This document shows positions 25,839-37,602 of a DNA stretch of 64,000 nucleotides, in pieces. Origin of the DNA: Onchocerca lupi. Taxonomy: Eukaryota; Nematoda; Chromadorea; Rhabditida; Onchocercidae. The first letter of the stretch is position 1. Each line of letters begins with the position of its first letter. Below the pieces are notes generated by a model that did not search any database, had not been told where the DNA came from, and worked only from the letters and a program-made list of their open reading frames with translations. The stretch lies in NCBI GenBank assembly GCA_028564675.1, contig JAOVVO010000097.1, positions 1 to 64,000 of the forward strand. The letters run 5' to 3'. A program made the translations under genes and the position numbers.

Positions 25839-28800
25839 TAAGTTGGTTATAAAAATATATAAATATGTATATGAGTGTACAACTGCATCGATGAGAAGGT
25901 TGGCAGATGTATTGAGTGGTGCAGATCAGAAATGGTGTAGCGTCGCAGTAGTGCAGTGAGCGATTGCATGTCAGCATGCAGTGCAGTTGTAATTGCAGTG
26001 GTAGTAGTAGCAGTAGCAATAGTAAGCAGCCTTTTTGTGTCAACTGCCTGCAAGTAGCACTTGGGCAGCCGCTTTTCTTCTTCTTCACTGCAAGCAGATG
26101 ATGAGATGAACAGCTTGCCTGCGTGCAACAGTTGAAGAGAGTAGCTTGCAGCAGCATGTCGGGATGACTGAATGACTCTTCAAACTTCGATTAGAAATAA
26201 GACAAAAAGTCCTGCGAAAATTCGGTCTGATCAGTTGCAAATTTTGAAATGCAATTAATTCTGAAATTGTATTTTTTAAATATCATATTCCTAATAAGCC
26301 GTATTTTCGGGTATCTGAAATTAATTACAATAGATGACAGGTATAGTAATGAAATGCTATCAAAATTTACAGTGATGATTTACATGAATGTGATTATATG
26401 TGTTAATTAAGATTGATCTGAATCAAGACTGATCTGATGAGACTGATCTGGCCTGATAATAATTATAAAGGCAGGATGAAGTGTTCTTCAATTTTTTTGA
26501 TTCCTCACTGTCACTTTCACACACACAACTGTCAGTCATCTAAAGGAAGCCATTTATCATATTTAAAAAAAAATGTGGAAGAGATGAATTTTTCGTCGAT
26601 CAAAAATTTTTATTTTTCTACAACTGCTAATTTTTCACTGTTTAAATGCATTTGAAAATCATTCCAAATTGAAAATTTCTGGCAACTTATCGCTTAATTC
26701 AGAGTTATAAGTGACCTTCCTTTAAACATTCATTTTTTAAGCGATGTATGATGTAAAAATCATCTACTAAACTTGCTCTGTCAACGATGAAATTAGTCTG
26801 AAAAATGACAAAAAAGGAAAACGGATCGATCCAATGGGAATCATTCATTCATTCATTCGCTACAATATACGTTAGAGTCTGTGAAACCAGTAAACCGGTT
26901 TTCCAATGCTCAGATCAATGTCGCCAACTTCATTCATCCATTCATCCATCGGACGTTATTTCAATCGTAGTTATGTCTTAAGGTCAAATCTTTTGTGGCT
27001 TGATGGATGGACTCTCTCTCTTCTTTCACAATCTACAATCATATGGGATACGATATAATGAGATAGAGTGGAAGAAATGCATAATGGAGAAGAGAAGAAA
27101 AGAGAGAGGAAATAAAGTATTTTGGAGTGAAATGAAAGGGGCAAATAAAGCATAAATGGGATGATGAAAAAAAGAAACAGAATAGAAAATGATTGGGATA
27201 GAATAAAGATATGGAGAAAGTTGGCCAAGAAGATGATGATATTTCAAACTAATAAAAATAGATGTTTTGAGAAAAATTGCTGAAAAGAGGATGAAGTAGA
27301 AAGAGACCCGCAGTGATATGATGATGATGATAGATGAGAGCAGAAAATAGGACAGGAGGTGGTCTCATCCTAACTTGGACTCTCTGGTTCATTCATTCAT
27401 TCATTCCTCTCCTTATTACTGTAAAATAATTAGTGTAATGGCAGTGGTAATTAAGCACGCAATCAATTGTTCGAGCAAAATTGCATTGTCACCTCGGCGA
27501 GGTCGTCGTCATCTCTATGGCTATTTCGATGTCAACCAGCACCCAAGTATATGAGTGATTAGAGATTATTTGTGATCATAGATCGAAATTGCTTGCATAT
27601 TAGCAGATGAACAAACAGAACTAATGGATGGACAAGAAGTATCCATCCTCTCTTTCTCTAGCTTCATGCCTGGAAATATAATGAGAGAATACAGCAGACG
27701 GACAGAGACACAGACATAGACAGATAGAAAAGAACGTTTTATAAACTCGGATGCACAATCCCGCACAAATAGCAAGTAGCACGCTGCCTGCATATTTGCA
27801 TGCAGATTGCATCCTCAGGCAAATTTCTGGCAGAAATTTTCTTCAAAAAATGAAGTTTCCAGCAATACAGAGTAGGGAAAGTATAGCTGAAATACTGCTG
27901 GCGTGATGCCAAAATCAACAATTAATAGCAATGAAATTCATTGAAATAGTTCAATATTTGAAGGCATGAAGATATGTGATGCATGCAACAAGATGCATGC
28001 ATGAAGGCAATGAAATGCATACTTCTTGCTCAAACAAACAGTAGAAGTAAATCGAAAGAGTAACATAAAGCACATAATGAGGTCTGAGATTGTTTATTCA
28101 TTAGTGTTGTTCAAGACTGATTTGTTTACAACTAAATATTCTATCACTTTTTAATGAAGAGAAAGTAGACATTTTGAACAGTCTGCCAACAAAAAATTGT
28201 TGTTGATTTATGCAAATCTGAATTTATCGACTTTTTTAGTCTTATGACAAAATTTAAATGATCTTAATAATTAGTATATTAAACATCATCCTCTTTTAAA
28301 ATAATTAGTTCGTGAAAATTTTCATATTTAATCACAAATTAAGATTAGGTATTGTTTATCAGTTGTCAAAATACTTCTGCAATTCAATTTAGAAAGATAA
28401 TATAGCAGGAATGATGTATTATTTAGGTAAGCAATAACAAGCCGAGAATAATTTTGCTTTATTGATTTTGGAATTAGTTATTTTATATTTTGTTTTCCAA
28501 GTAATTTTAAAACTGCAAAATAATATCGAATATGGTAGTTCTAAAAAATTACAATACAGACAAACTATTTTCGGAATTAGAATTATCACATAGATAAAAA
28601 GCTTGAGGCATTTTTGTCGAACGACTATACAGTTTTACCGAATTATCGAGGAGACAAGAACTGAAGTTATCATGCAACAAACTACCGTAAGCGACAAATA
28701 ATTTATTGCGAGATGGAGATTTTGAGCATTTTTTGGTAAAACAGAAAATGCTTAATTCTGAGCTTTTATAAATACCAAAGTTTCTGGTCTCGAATTTTTG

Positions 28801-31800
28801 GGTTGAAAAGCGGTTAAATTTGGGATTACTACTGAAAAGTATATGAGACAAATGTCAAATAATTTTCCATGTTTTTGCTAATTGCTCATATATAATTGGT
28901 CAGTGACAATGCGAAAAGAATCTTAATCTTAATTTTCTATTAGTGATTCTTTTTGTAGTTGCCTAAAAATTTTCAGAGCCATCATGTAAGAGTTTAAATA
29001 TCAACTTATCATCATATTAGTTCAATCATTTTCGTGAAAAAGCATAATGTCAGATGTATCCATTAATATAGCTTGCTGAAAAGTTTACGATATAAGTCAT
29101 CAACACACTTTTTTAATTTTATCAGTGTGCAGTGTTAGTAGTTCAAATCATTTGATCAAACATGTCGACATGTTTAAAAATATATTTAATTTACCACCAT
29201 GTTTTTAGTTTATCAATAATTTTTAAGAAATATATACAAAAAAAAAAACAATTTAATTCAAGCTTACATCGATTTTCGTTCGAAGAATACTAAGTTTACA
29301 ATAGACAAAATTGTTTTTCTAATGGCGATATACCTTCTGCAGATAAACTCATGAACTCAGAACAAGTCATTTTTTCACAATTGTATTATACCCACTAAAA
29401 TATATCAAAACCACAACATATCATTCTTATCAATTTTGAAAGACATTAAAACAGAAGCAGAATAAAAAGACAGAAAGCTGATTCTTCGAAAACTGTATCA
29501 AATCTTTAGAAATATCCAAATGAGGCAAGTTGTGTAAAGTACCCATATCCATCATTTTTCTTTTTAACATTTATATCTTGATCTTTTAATTTGTTATTGT
29601 TCTGACTCCAATTTTGCACAAAAATGACAATTACTGCATAATTCACGATTTTATTCCAAATTTCTTCTGTCTGAAAAAGAAAGAAATTTAAAAAGACAAA
29701 TTTTATAATATATACTTATTGTTTTTTTGAAGATATTTTAGCCAGAAGAAAATAATACACAAACATTTGTTATTATTTCTCAGTCACTGCACAGTGAGAT
29801 GTTCGAAATGCTCAGAAAGTAACAAAAACCTACTACTTCATCTTATATTTATCTTTAAATCGAACCTTTTTTTGCAAAAGGAACTTAAGAATTTGTCATA
29901 CTGATTATATTTTTATGAACTCTTTGTCGCATTTACTGCTTAACGAATTTCGCGCAATAACAAATCGCAAAGCTTTTATATAATTTTTTCGTTCCGACAG
30001 TTTCCCATGAAATAAAAAGCATATCGTTAATGACAAATTCCGTTAAATTTAGTCATCAACTATTTCGTTAAATTTTCAGTAGTTAGGTATAATAATTTGA
30101 AATAAGTTTAAGAATATTATTTTTTACTTTGTGAAAGCTTTCGCAATGTTGGCTTACTTTGACAAAAAAAGTGACTTTTTTTATTGAGAGAGAATAATAT
30201 TATGCAGCAAAATTGTAACCATCAGCTTCAGAATTTTTAAAAAACATCATCAAATACGACAGTACAGAAGTTTGGAAGTCAGTCTTCGATCTAATTTTTA
30301 AGTTAAATAGGAAATTTCTTTTCACCAATAAATATCAAAACCCAATTAGTAAAATAATTTATGTTATTTTCATAATGATATAAGACGATAAGACGACTGG
30401 GCCAGAGCCATAAAATAATATACATTGTATGAAATAATCGCTGAAAAATTTTCGGAAGATTTATGTTTAAATCGATGAGAGAAATTGTTAATTAAGATAC
30501 TCTCCACAGTTAATATGTTACATGCGAAGAAGGGAAAGTTCATTGAAGATAAACATCTTTTTGACGGAGACGACTTGGATTATGTCATCACTTTTTAAAC
30601 TCCGTCTGATCAACTTGTTTCGTCGGTCTCAAAATAATTCAGCGTTTTAAGGATATTTCCTGTAATATCCATTTTTTGATAAGCACAATAATAATCGTGT
30701 ATTTTAATTATTCATTCTAGTTGTACCTGACTTGATGAATTCTTAGGATTTTGCTTTGGTTATTTTTTATTGTTTGGGATTGTGCTTCGCACTCAAACAA
30801 AAATTAAATTACTGTTGTTAGTCTTCGAAGCTAAACTTATTTTAACCTGTGTCACAAAAAGCTTTTTTATTAAGAAACATAATATCTCTTTTACCATTTA
30901 TGATTAATTTATTAACACATCCTTGACTAAATCTTACGATAGAAGAATTGAAATTACTGCTTGGATACAAGTAAAAGTACTAATGAATTCATGGGCTTCG
31001 GTCTTTAGTCTAGATAAATCTTCTTTCCATAATTTTAATAACGAATAATAATTAGTTCATGGATTATTTTGCCAAAGTGGTATCTTAAAATTAACTTTTC
31101 AGATGAAATTTCTATAATTAAGTCCAAAGCGTTTTACTATTTTGAACTAAAAACAACTCTGATGTTGGAAGGTCATATTAATAGATGCATCCGAAGGGAC
31201 GATTATCGGTAAGTTGTTAAAATGGTAATTCAGCAATGCTTCACGCTGCATTTGCGCTATTATTTAAACATTTGTTGCCGGTGCATTCTTTCCCACTCTC
31301 CCTTGCCGTTATTTTTCTATTAGAGAATATTGCCGACTTGCAGTTTTGCTTTCTTGCATGCTTGCTTGCCTTTCTCTTTCACTTCTATTGTTCAGATTGA
31401 GGCATTACTGATCATTATGATAGAAATAGTAGCTATTAATTGCATAAAGTAGAAGTAATGTTAGCATAAAGTGGTAATTGAATGCTACCGTATTCGGCCG
31501 ATAAATGAATGAATGAATTGAGTGGAAGGGGAGAGTAAGAATATGGGTCAATGAGGAGTTGTATGTGAAGAGGATTGTTTGTGATAAATGTTCTCCACGG
31601 GGAGTTACCCATAGGGAATTACCCAAATTTTGGGTAAGTTGAGGGAGAAAGAGAGAGAGAGAGAGACAAAAAATAGAAAGTTATTCTAGCAACAATGACA
31701 AATACAGCCATGTCTGTGCAAACCTTATCCCAAATTCATTCAAATGTATTTCTGAGCTCAACAAGAGAGTATGAAAATAGACAGGAGTTACTAGAGAAGG

Positions 31801-32757
31801 AGAGTTATCATGTGTCAAAGACGAACAATGGATGGGCAAACATTGCGGGCAATGCCGTTCACTTGTTAGCCAATGCCTCTTCTGCACTTAGACATACATA
31901 GATCGACAGAGACGCAGAGGTGCGTGCGTGTAGAATGGCAGGCTTGCCCATACAGTGTCGAAGGGTTTCTTTCATTGAGCAGCAGGGCGGTGGAAGGAAT
32001 GATGCGTCTTTGATTGCTCGCTCAACTGCATTGCCCGAAATCGCAGATTGCCAACAACTTTGGCCGCACGAACGTCTCCTCAATGGACCTTTTATTCCAA
32101 CCGTTCTCCGCCACTTCATTTGCAGCTTATTTCCCAAAGTTTCGGGACTTCCAACTTCTCCATTCTCGACTCGAAATTGTCATCAAATGTTTGCTGTTTA
32201 CATACTCTTCTGACGTTAGCCTTCTTTTACATCACATTACTGTAAGCTATGGTACTTACCTGGATAATGAGCAAGTATGTTTATTTTTATGTGTAGGTTA
32301 ATAGGATAGGCAAGCACGTTCTGCACGACGAATTAATGATTTTACCTTTTCGACAAGGCTTTATGAAGTGTGCTGCACACACTCACACCCACATATACAT
32401 CAAAAATGCAGGCCGATCGACCGACATTCATTCATAACGCGCCATTCCTAACAGAAACGGACAGACGGACGTGGTCCAGATGATCTCACTCATACAGACA
32501 CACACACATATATATAGATATAGCGTACATAGAAGCATACACAGGGACAGACATACAGAGGTATATATAAACAGATAGATAAGCAAGCATCGATCGATAG
32601 ATAGAAGAGGGGAGGGATCAGTGGTTCGAACTACAGTGTTTCGTTGTCTGCAGACTATGATGAGAGAGAGGAGGACGTGTTATGATTGGCTGTGAGAGTT
32701 GAAGGTATAAGAAAGGCGGCAAAAGTCCCGCCCTGGCGTGGAAAATGATGGTATAAT

Positions 32758-32843
32758 GTTGTTGTTATTGTTGTTGATGCTGCTGCTGCTATTGCTGTTA
32801 CTGCTGCGCTGCTGTCGCTACTACTGTTGCCGCTGCTGTTGCT
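32758..32843. repeat. GTT/CTG trinucleotide-rich tract
   Basis: About 86 bases of imperfect GTT, GCT and CTG triplets. No coding context was found on either strand. Confidence 0.85.
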
Positions 32844-33910
32844 AATGTGGTAAATGGCATTTTGAGATTAAATAGAGTAAGTGAGTGGTCTAAAGGACTT
32901 GAGCTTTGGAGTTGAAATTTGATGTAAATTCGAATTTCCATTTTCACTGACAAATTGGGATGTGTTTCGTAGATAGAATGGACCGATGGGAATATGCGTT
33001 GCAGGAAATGAATGGCTTTTAGAGGCTATTCTCTATTATGACATGCAGTTCTGGCACTCATCTGAAATGATGGCATGAGTGTATCTGATGGGTAATCTCA
33101 TATTTGTTGAAATTTCGGTCTTTTTCTTACATCCTGAAGAAATCACTCAAACAATCGTGTTTGTTTTCCGGAGAAGAGCAAGTATACGGTGGATGTGAAT
33201 GAGACGACTACTGCATTATTGGAATGATTATATGCAGATTTTGTTCATTTTTGCAGAGCAGGGAAATGTTCCTTCCATTCCTTTCTCAAAACATTATTTG
33301 TAGGGAAATCAGGATGGGAAGAGAGAGAGCTACCGGAGTGCGGGTGAATGATTGGGAGGTTTTGGAATGCAGGGTGGGGGTTAGATGAATGGATGGATGG
33401 ATGCCACTGTGCCCCTTTCTTTTCTTCTGCCGACCCGACCCGACCCGACTCTCTTACTCTCTCTTCCTATCCCTCATCATCCTATCTTGGCTTTTTTTCA
33501 TACGTTTACGTTACTATCTTCATTCCATCCTTCTTCCTCTTTGTGTGCTCCCAACAAATTTTTAATTTTCAAAAATGTCCTCTCTTATCCTGCACTCTCA
33601 TCCTCTCGTAATAGACATGTCCTATCGCTTTCCTCGAACTCTGCATGTTTTCCAGGAGAAGAGGATGATAAGTGTATGGGTGTGCACGGTACTACAACTC
33701 ATCGGTCTGCTACACGTTTCAGCCCTCGCGCCCGCCCCACTTACCATAAGTCATCGCGTCCACCCACCCACCACGTGCTTGCATTTCGTGCTGCATTTGC
33801 GGGAGCGATGGCCATTCCATCCTTGCAGCACACCGTTGAAGAGAAATACCAGGCGATCGCAATCCCTTCCTCCTTGCGCTACCCCGCATCTTGCCCTGCC
33901 TTCATTCTGC

Positions 33911-33916
33911 GTGTAT

Positions 33917-33960
<44 letters not shown>
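33911..33960. repeat. (TG)n microsatellite
   Basis: A nearly pure GT/TG dinucleotide run, the longest in the window. Confidence 0.95.
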
Positions 33961-33961
<1 letters not shown>

Positions 33962-34178
33962 TATGTGGTAGGAATTTCCTTCCCAAAAGCAACACAAATA
34001 AATCTTTGGTCTTCTTTCTCTTCATTTCATGGCGGTGATGGCGTATTTTTTCCTCGTCATCCCAATGATTTGCCCCCTTCACTCGCAGTACAATTGTTCG
34101 TGCTGTTTGTTGTCTCTCATTTCCTGCACGCAGCAACCGTTATAGTAGCTTCAACAATGGGCGACACAATTGACGGAT

Positions 34179-34300
34179 GAGATGGGTCCGTTGGACACGT
34201 GAGGAGACGTGAGGTCAGAGTCGAGATGGGTCCATCGGATACGTGAAGGGGTGGTCAGAGAGACGAGATGCGTCCGTTGGATACGTGAGAGCAGAGGGCA
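34179..34300. repeat. Imperfect tandem repeat, about 3 copies of 40-45 bp
   Basis: Three diverged copies each contain GAGATG(G/C)GTCC, then a TTGGA or TCGGA variant, then ACGTGA, followed by a GAG-rich spacer of variable length. On the minus strand this gives repeated R-T-H-L-like residues, which explains the open frame there. Confidence 0.8.
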
Positions 34301-37300
34301 GATGAGAGTGAGTATATTGCATTGAATGACAACACACACACTTCTCATTTCTTCCCTTTTAGCTGATTGATGATGCATCACTGATTGTAGGTGTTGCTTC
34401 AGTGCCATCAATCTTAGTATTAGACCACAGCTACACAGTTTTCCTGTCATTTCCAGGTCATCTTACCTAATCTTATCACTCCTGGTCTGGCAATATCCGG
34501 AGAATGCTAGAAAGAGTACTTAATGCGGTGTGTGATAGCGACCAATCCAAAATATCAGCCACTATCGATATGAGCTGAATGGCCGAATTCCCTCTCCTTT
34601 AAACGTAAGTGAAATGGAAGAAAGCCCATTGTGTAAATAGAGTCAAAAGAGGCGATCCCTCTTCGCTTCTTCTTTTTCTCTTTGTAGCAAATATTTTATG
34701 AAGGATTAGGAAGCTCAAATGATCATGTAATTAAATGATTGAAGACTAATGATGCTAATGAATAGTGGCATCATGTCCCCTCTTTCTCCAACGATTTTAA
34801 TTCAATTCTTTTAGTGATAACGAATAGTCAAGAACTTTTCTGTTTGTCTTCAAATCACAGAAATTACGTGAAATTAAATGAAATCATCACCCCTTAATAT
34901 CTAAATAATTTTCTGCTATAAAAATGATTTCTAATTTTATTTTTCAAACTTTTGTTGTAATCTATATAATTTCATATCCTCCAAAAAAAGAAAGAAAAAT
35001 CGATTTGATTATTTTGTTAAGAGTAAGAATTGATAGTGGTTGAGTAGTATCAGAGCACATTTGGACATAGAACAGAAAATGTCCAGAATAGTTTGGCGGC
35101 GCATTGATGCAATTAAGTTGTGAATTAAAGAGAATAGCTTGCAAGCTGGCATCTGAATGCTTGGCAAATAGAGTACATTTGTGTTATCACTGGAATGGTA
35201 ATAATTCCATTTTTACTCAAGCAGATCTGCTTTTTCTGTTTCCTTCGCCTGATTAAGACTTGTCTTCCAAGTATAATTTGATCTATTTTGCAAGCCTAGT
35301 AGTAGTTGCATAATGTGCCAACAAGTAACCTACACGTAGTTTGTATTTCGAAAACTACGTGCAATTTCCTTCCTTAGATTTCAGTGTTAATTGTACACTC
35401 CCTTAGATGCATGTGCTCATCATTTCTGCATCTGTTCCTTCCATGCAAGCAACGTCGAGGAATCTGCAGGTTTTGAAGGCGTGTCAAGGATTCACCAGAA
35501 ATGTCGAACGAATTTTTTATTTTCGCATTCTGTATTTGTTTCATCATCTCTCATCTTTCGCTATTGAGAAATATGCGCGCGATGCATCCTAGTTCGATGT
35601 AGTTGTGAGAAGTATTCGCTTTTCATTCATATTTAGTGCAGCATTTTAGATTCTCACAGATTGTCACAGCTGTTTGTCGCATTTATGTATTCAATTATTA
35701 CGACAGATACGAATCTTTTCATGTTCAAAAAATAATCAATTCAACAATAAATAGTATCATTTTTCCAGCAGAATTAAAATAACTTCACATTTATATTTGA
35801 AGGGAAGATTGGAAGGATATAAATATTAGTAATTCATGTCCAATTGGCTCAGATTTCCTCATGAAAGGAATGAGATTTGGATAAAGAGATTTCAGTATGG
35901 GTGAGAGGAGTATTGTATTTGATAAAACCTTTTGTAGAATCTTTCTGTTCCATGTTCCCTTCCTATCTATAATATATTCTGTTCCAAATATTCGTGACAC
36001 AGCCTTCTTGAATCGTGTAAGCGACTATCGATTGAATTGACAAGTGCGCCTTGATTCTCTCAGTGGTATCACTGAAATTAAAATACGATTGTATAGCGAA
36101 TTTAATCACGTTAAATCCATTTATCGATGATAATTGCCATCAGTTCCAATTTGGTAGTCATCATTTGATGGCCAATTGGAAAATTCTTTTTGTGTGATCA
36201 TCGGGAGTGATTGTTGGCTAATCTGATCGTACTAGAAGAGCTTTTTCTGTGAAATCAAGAAGGCATTCTTCAGGTTCCATCTTTTTATCCGGAAATCGGA
36301 ACTTGAAGATTGCCTTGTTGATTTATTTTTACACTTCCATTTCATAGGACATCATTCTTCAGCAGTATGGTACTAGAGAAATTTTGATTTCAAGTAACAC
36401 TCAAATTCTTGCATCATTTTCGATAAAAATGTCTCAGGCTCTAACATTCATTCACTTTTTTCATTTGGATAAACAACACTTTGATATTTGACTGATTTCA
36501 ACTTTTCACTGAAATTTGGAGTAAGAGAAAGAAGAGATTTGGGTATTGAAAAGGTAATGAAGAAACAGAACGCAAAGTATTTGGTCGTTCCAATACTATT
36601 GTCCATATTTTGCCTGTAATTTTCAGCTCAATTACACCATTTTATGTATTTTTTCTCTCCGCAAATGCCACTTCGTGCGGAACGCACTTTCCGCATCTAA
36701 TAATAAAGGCGTTAGCATACGTAATTTGCATACTTCAAATTATCCTTTTATCAATCAATTTTCGCTTGCCATACCTTTCTTTATTTAGCTGAAACTGGAT
36801 CCATATGTTTCGAATCCAAATATACATATGCTTGTTGTCTGCTTCCGGTCTTTCCAGTATTTTTTCGGGTTTGAGATTTCTGGATTCGGCTATCTCTTGT
36901 CCACTATTATTTTCTTTTTACTGGAGCTTTGCTCATATTTGTTTTCACAAATCTCAAGAGACAGATCACTTGAAGATAAGTAAAATATTTCATTTTCGAA
37001 TGAAATTTGTATGATAAGATAGTATTCGAGAAAGATGATTAGGCTTTCTAGCGCAATGATTTACATCTAGATAATTAACCAAAGAGAGAAGATAGAATTT
37101 CGATAATGTCTAGTGGGAAATCTCCTCCTGAGATATAAATTAGGCTTTATATAAAATAGGTAGTGATAAATAATGTTATCAACAGTAAATCGATCTAGGA
37201 CTATAATATTCATTGGATTTGAGCGATTTTTATTCAACGTAATGTCAGGACTTTATTCCATAGCGAAAAATTTAAAAATTTCATCAGATTTTACGATGTG

Positions 37301-37590
37301 AATGTGGTTGAATATATTTTTAAATAAAAGAATTATTTAGTAATTTGACAAATTTCCAAGAGAATTAGCAATTTGTTAACTTTTGTTTATTTTTTCTTCC
37401 GATTTTTCTGGAATTTTCGGATGACCATGGTTGATATTATCTTTTAATACAATACGATGTATTGCTAGGCAAGTTCGTTGCATGATCTCAGATTTTACTA
37501 AATGATTAGATTTGTTGTACTGCGACGCTAATGCTATGTCATTCTGCTGATAAGCAATTTGAAGATATTTTGAGTCGTTGATTTATAAAT

Positions 37591-37602
37591 AATTTTTCAG
37601 TT
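37591..37602 (+). promoter_or_regulatory. Probable trans-splice (spliced-leader) acceptor of the PCGF gene
   Basis: AATTTTTCAG ends at 37600, and the ATG of the PCGF frame starts 2 nt later at 37603. A strong acceptor directly before the start codon is the usual mark of a nematode spliced-leader site. The alternative is the last base of an intron that follows an untranslated first exon. Confidence 0.55.

Larger units (their letters stand above)
31220..34500. other. GC-richer block dense in simple repeats
   Basis: This block departs visibly from the AT-rich background. It holds GAGA runs (31651-31668), AC/ATAG runs (about 32500-32600), GTT/CTG trinucleotides (32758-32843), CCCGA units (about 33430-33450), a long TG run (33911-33960) and a tandem repeat (34179-34300). 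Several long overlapping open frames occur on both strands (for example 33385-34038 and 33575-34180 plus, 33879-34136 minus). They overlap each other and run through the TG tract, so I do not call them genes. The block could be a repeat cluster or a regulatory island between the two Polycomb genes. Confidence 0.5.
10457..37602. other. 27-kb interval between two divergently oriented Polycomb genes
   Basis: No gene could be recognised with confidence between the start codons of the chromodomain and PCGF genes, which point away from each other. The interval is mostly AT-rich non-coding sequence. Interruptions listed separately are a decayed coding-like block (11771-12750), tandem repeats (14312-14425, 16764-16849), a BEL/Pao relic (20597-20977), a dispersed repeat copy (22801-22873), an unassigned minus-strand coding-like piece (24560-24740) and a GC-richer simple-repeat cluster (31220-34500). 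Small simple-sequence runs also occur at 18871-18897 (TCTG), 26843-26858 and 27391-27410 (CATT). Non-coding first exons or regulatory DNA of either flanking gene could lie here unseen. Confidence 0.6.

Noticed and set aside
25705..26157. 150-codon minus-strand open frame with Leu, Thr and His runs
   Set aside because: It is produced by TATG and GTAGTAGCAG simple repeats. The opposite strand and other frames are equally open.
31618..31645. ATTACCCAAATTTTGGGTAAG, reminiscent of the nematode spliced leader (ATTACCCAAG core)
   Set aside because: The rest of the leader sequence, its donor site and the Sm-site region are missing. It is a simple palindrome around AAATTTT.
31695..32301. Several open frames on both strands, one starting with ATG at 31695
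   Set aside because: They overlap on opposite strands within the GC-richer repeat block, with no recognisable protein motif and no consistent splice sites.
32610..32640. GGTTCGAAC, resembling a tRNA T-loop box
   Set aside because: No pairing acceptor, D or anticodon arms could be drawn around it. The same applies to GGTTCGACC near 10908.
33385..34180. Long overlapping plus-strand open frames (217 and 201 codons)
   Set aside because: They overlap in different frames, run through the TG microsatellite to give Cys/Val runs, and lie in GC-richer DNA where stops are rare. No domain or splice context was found.
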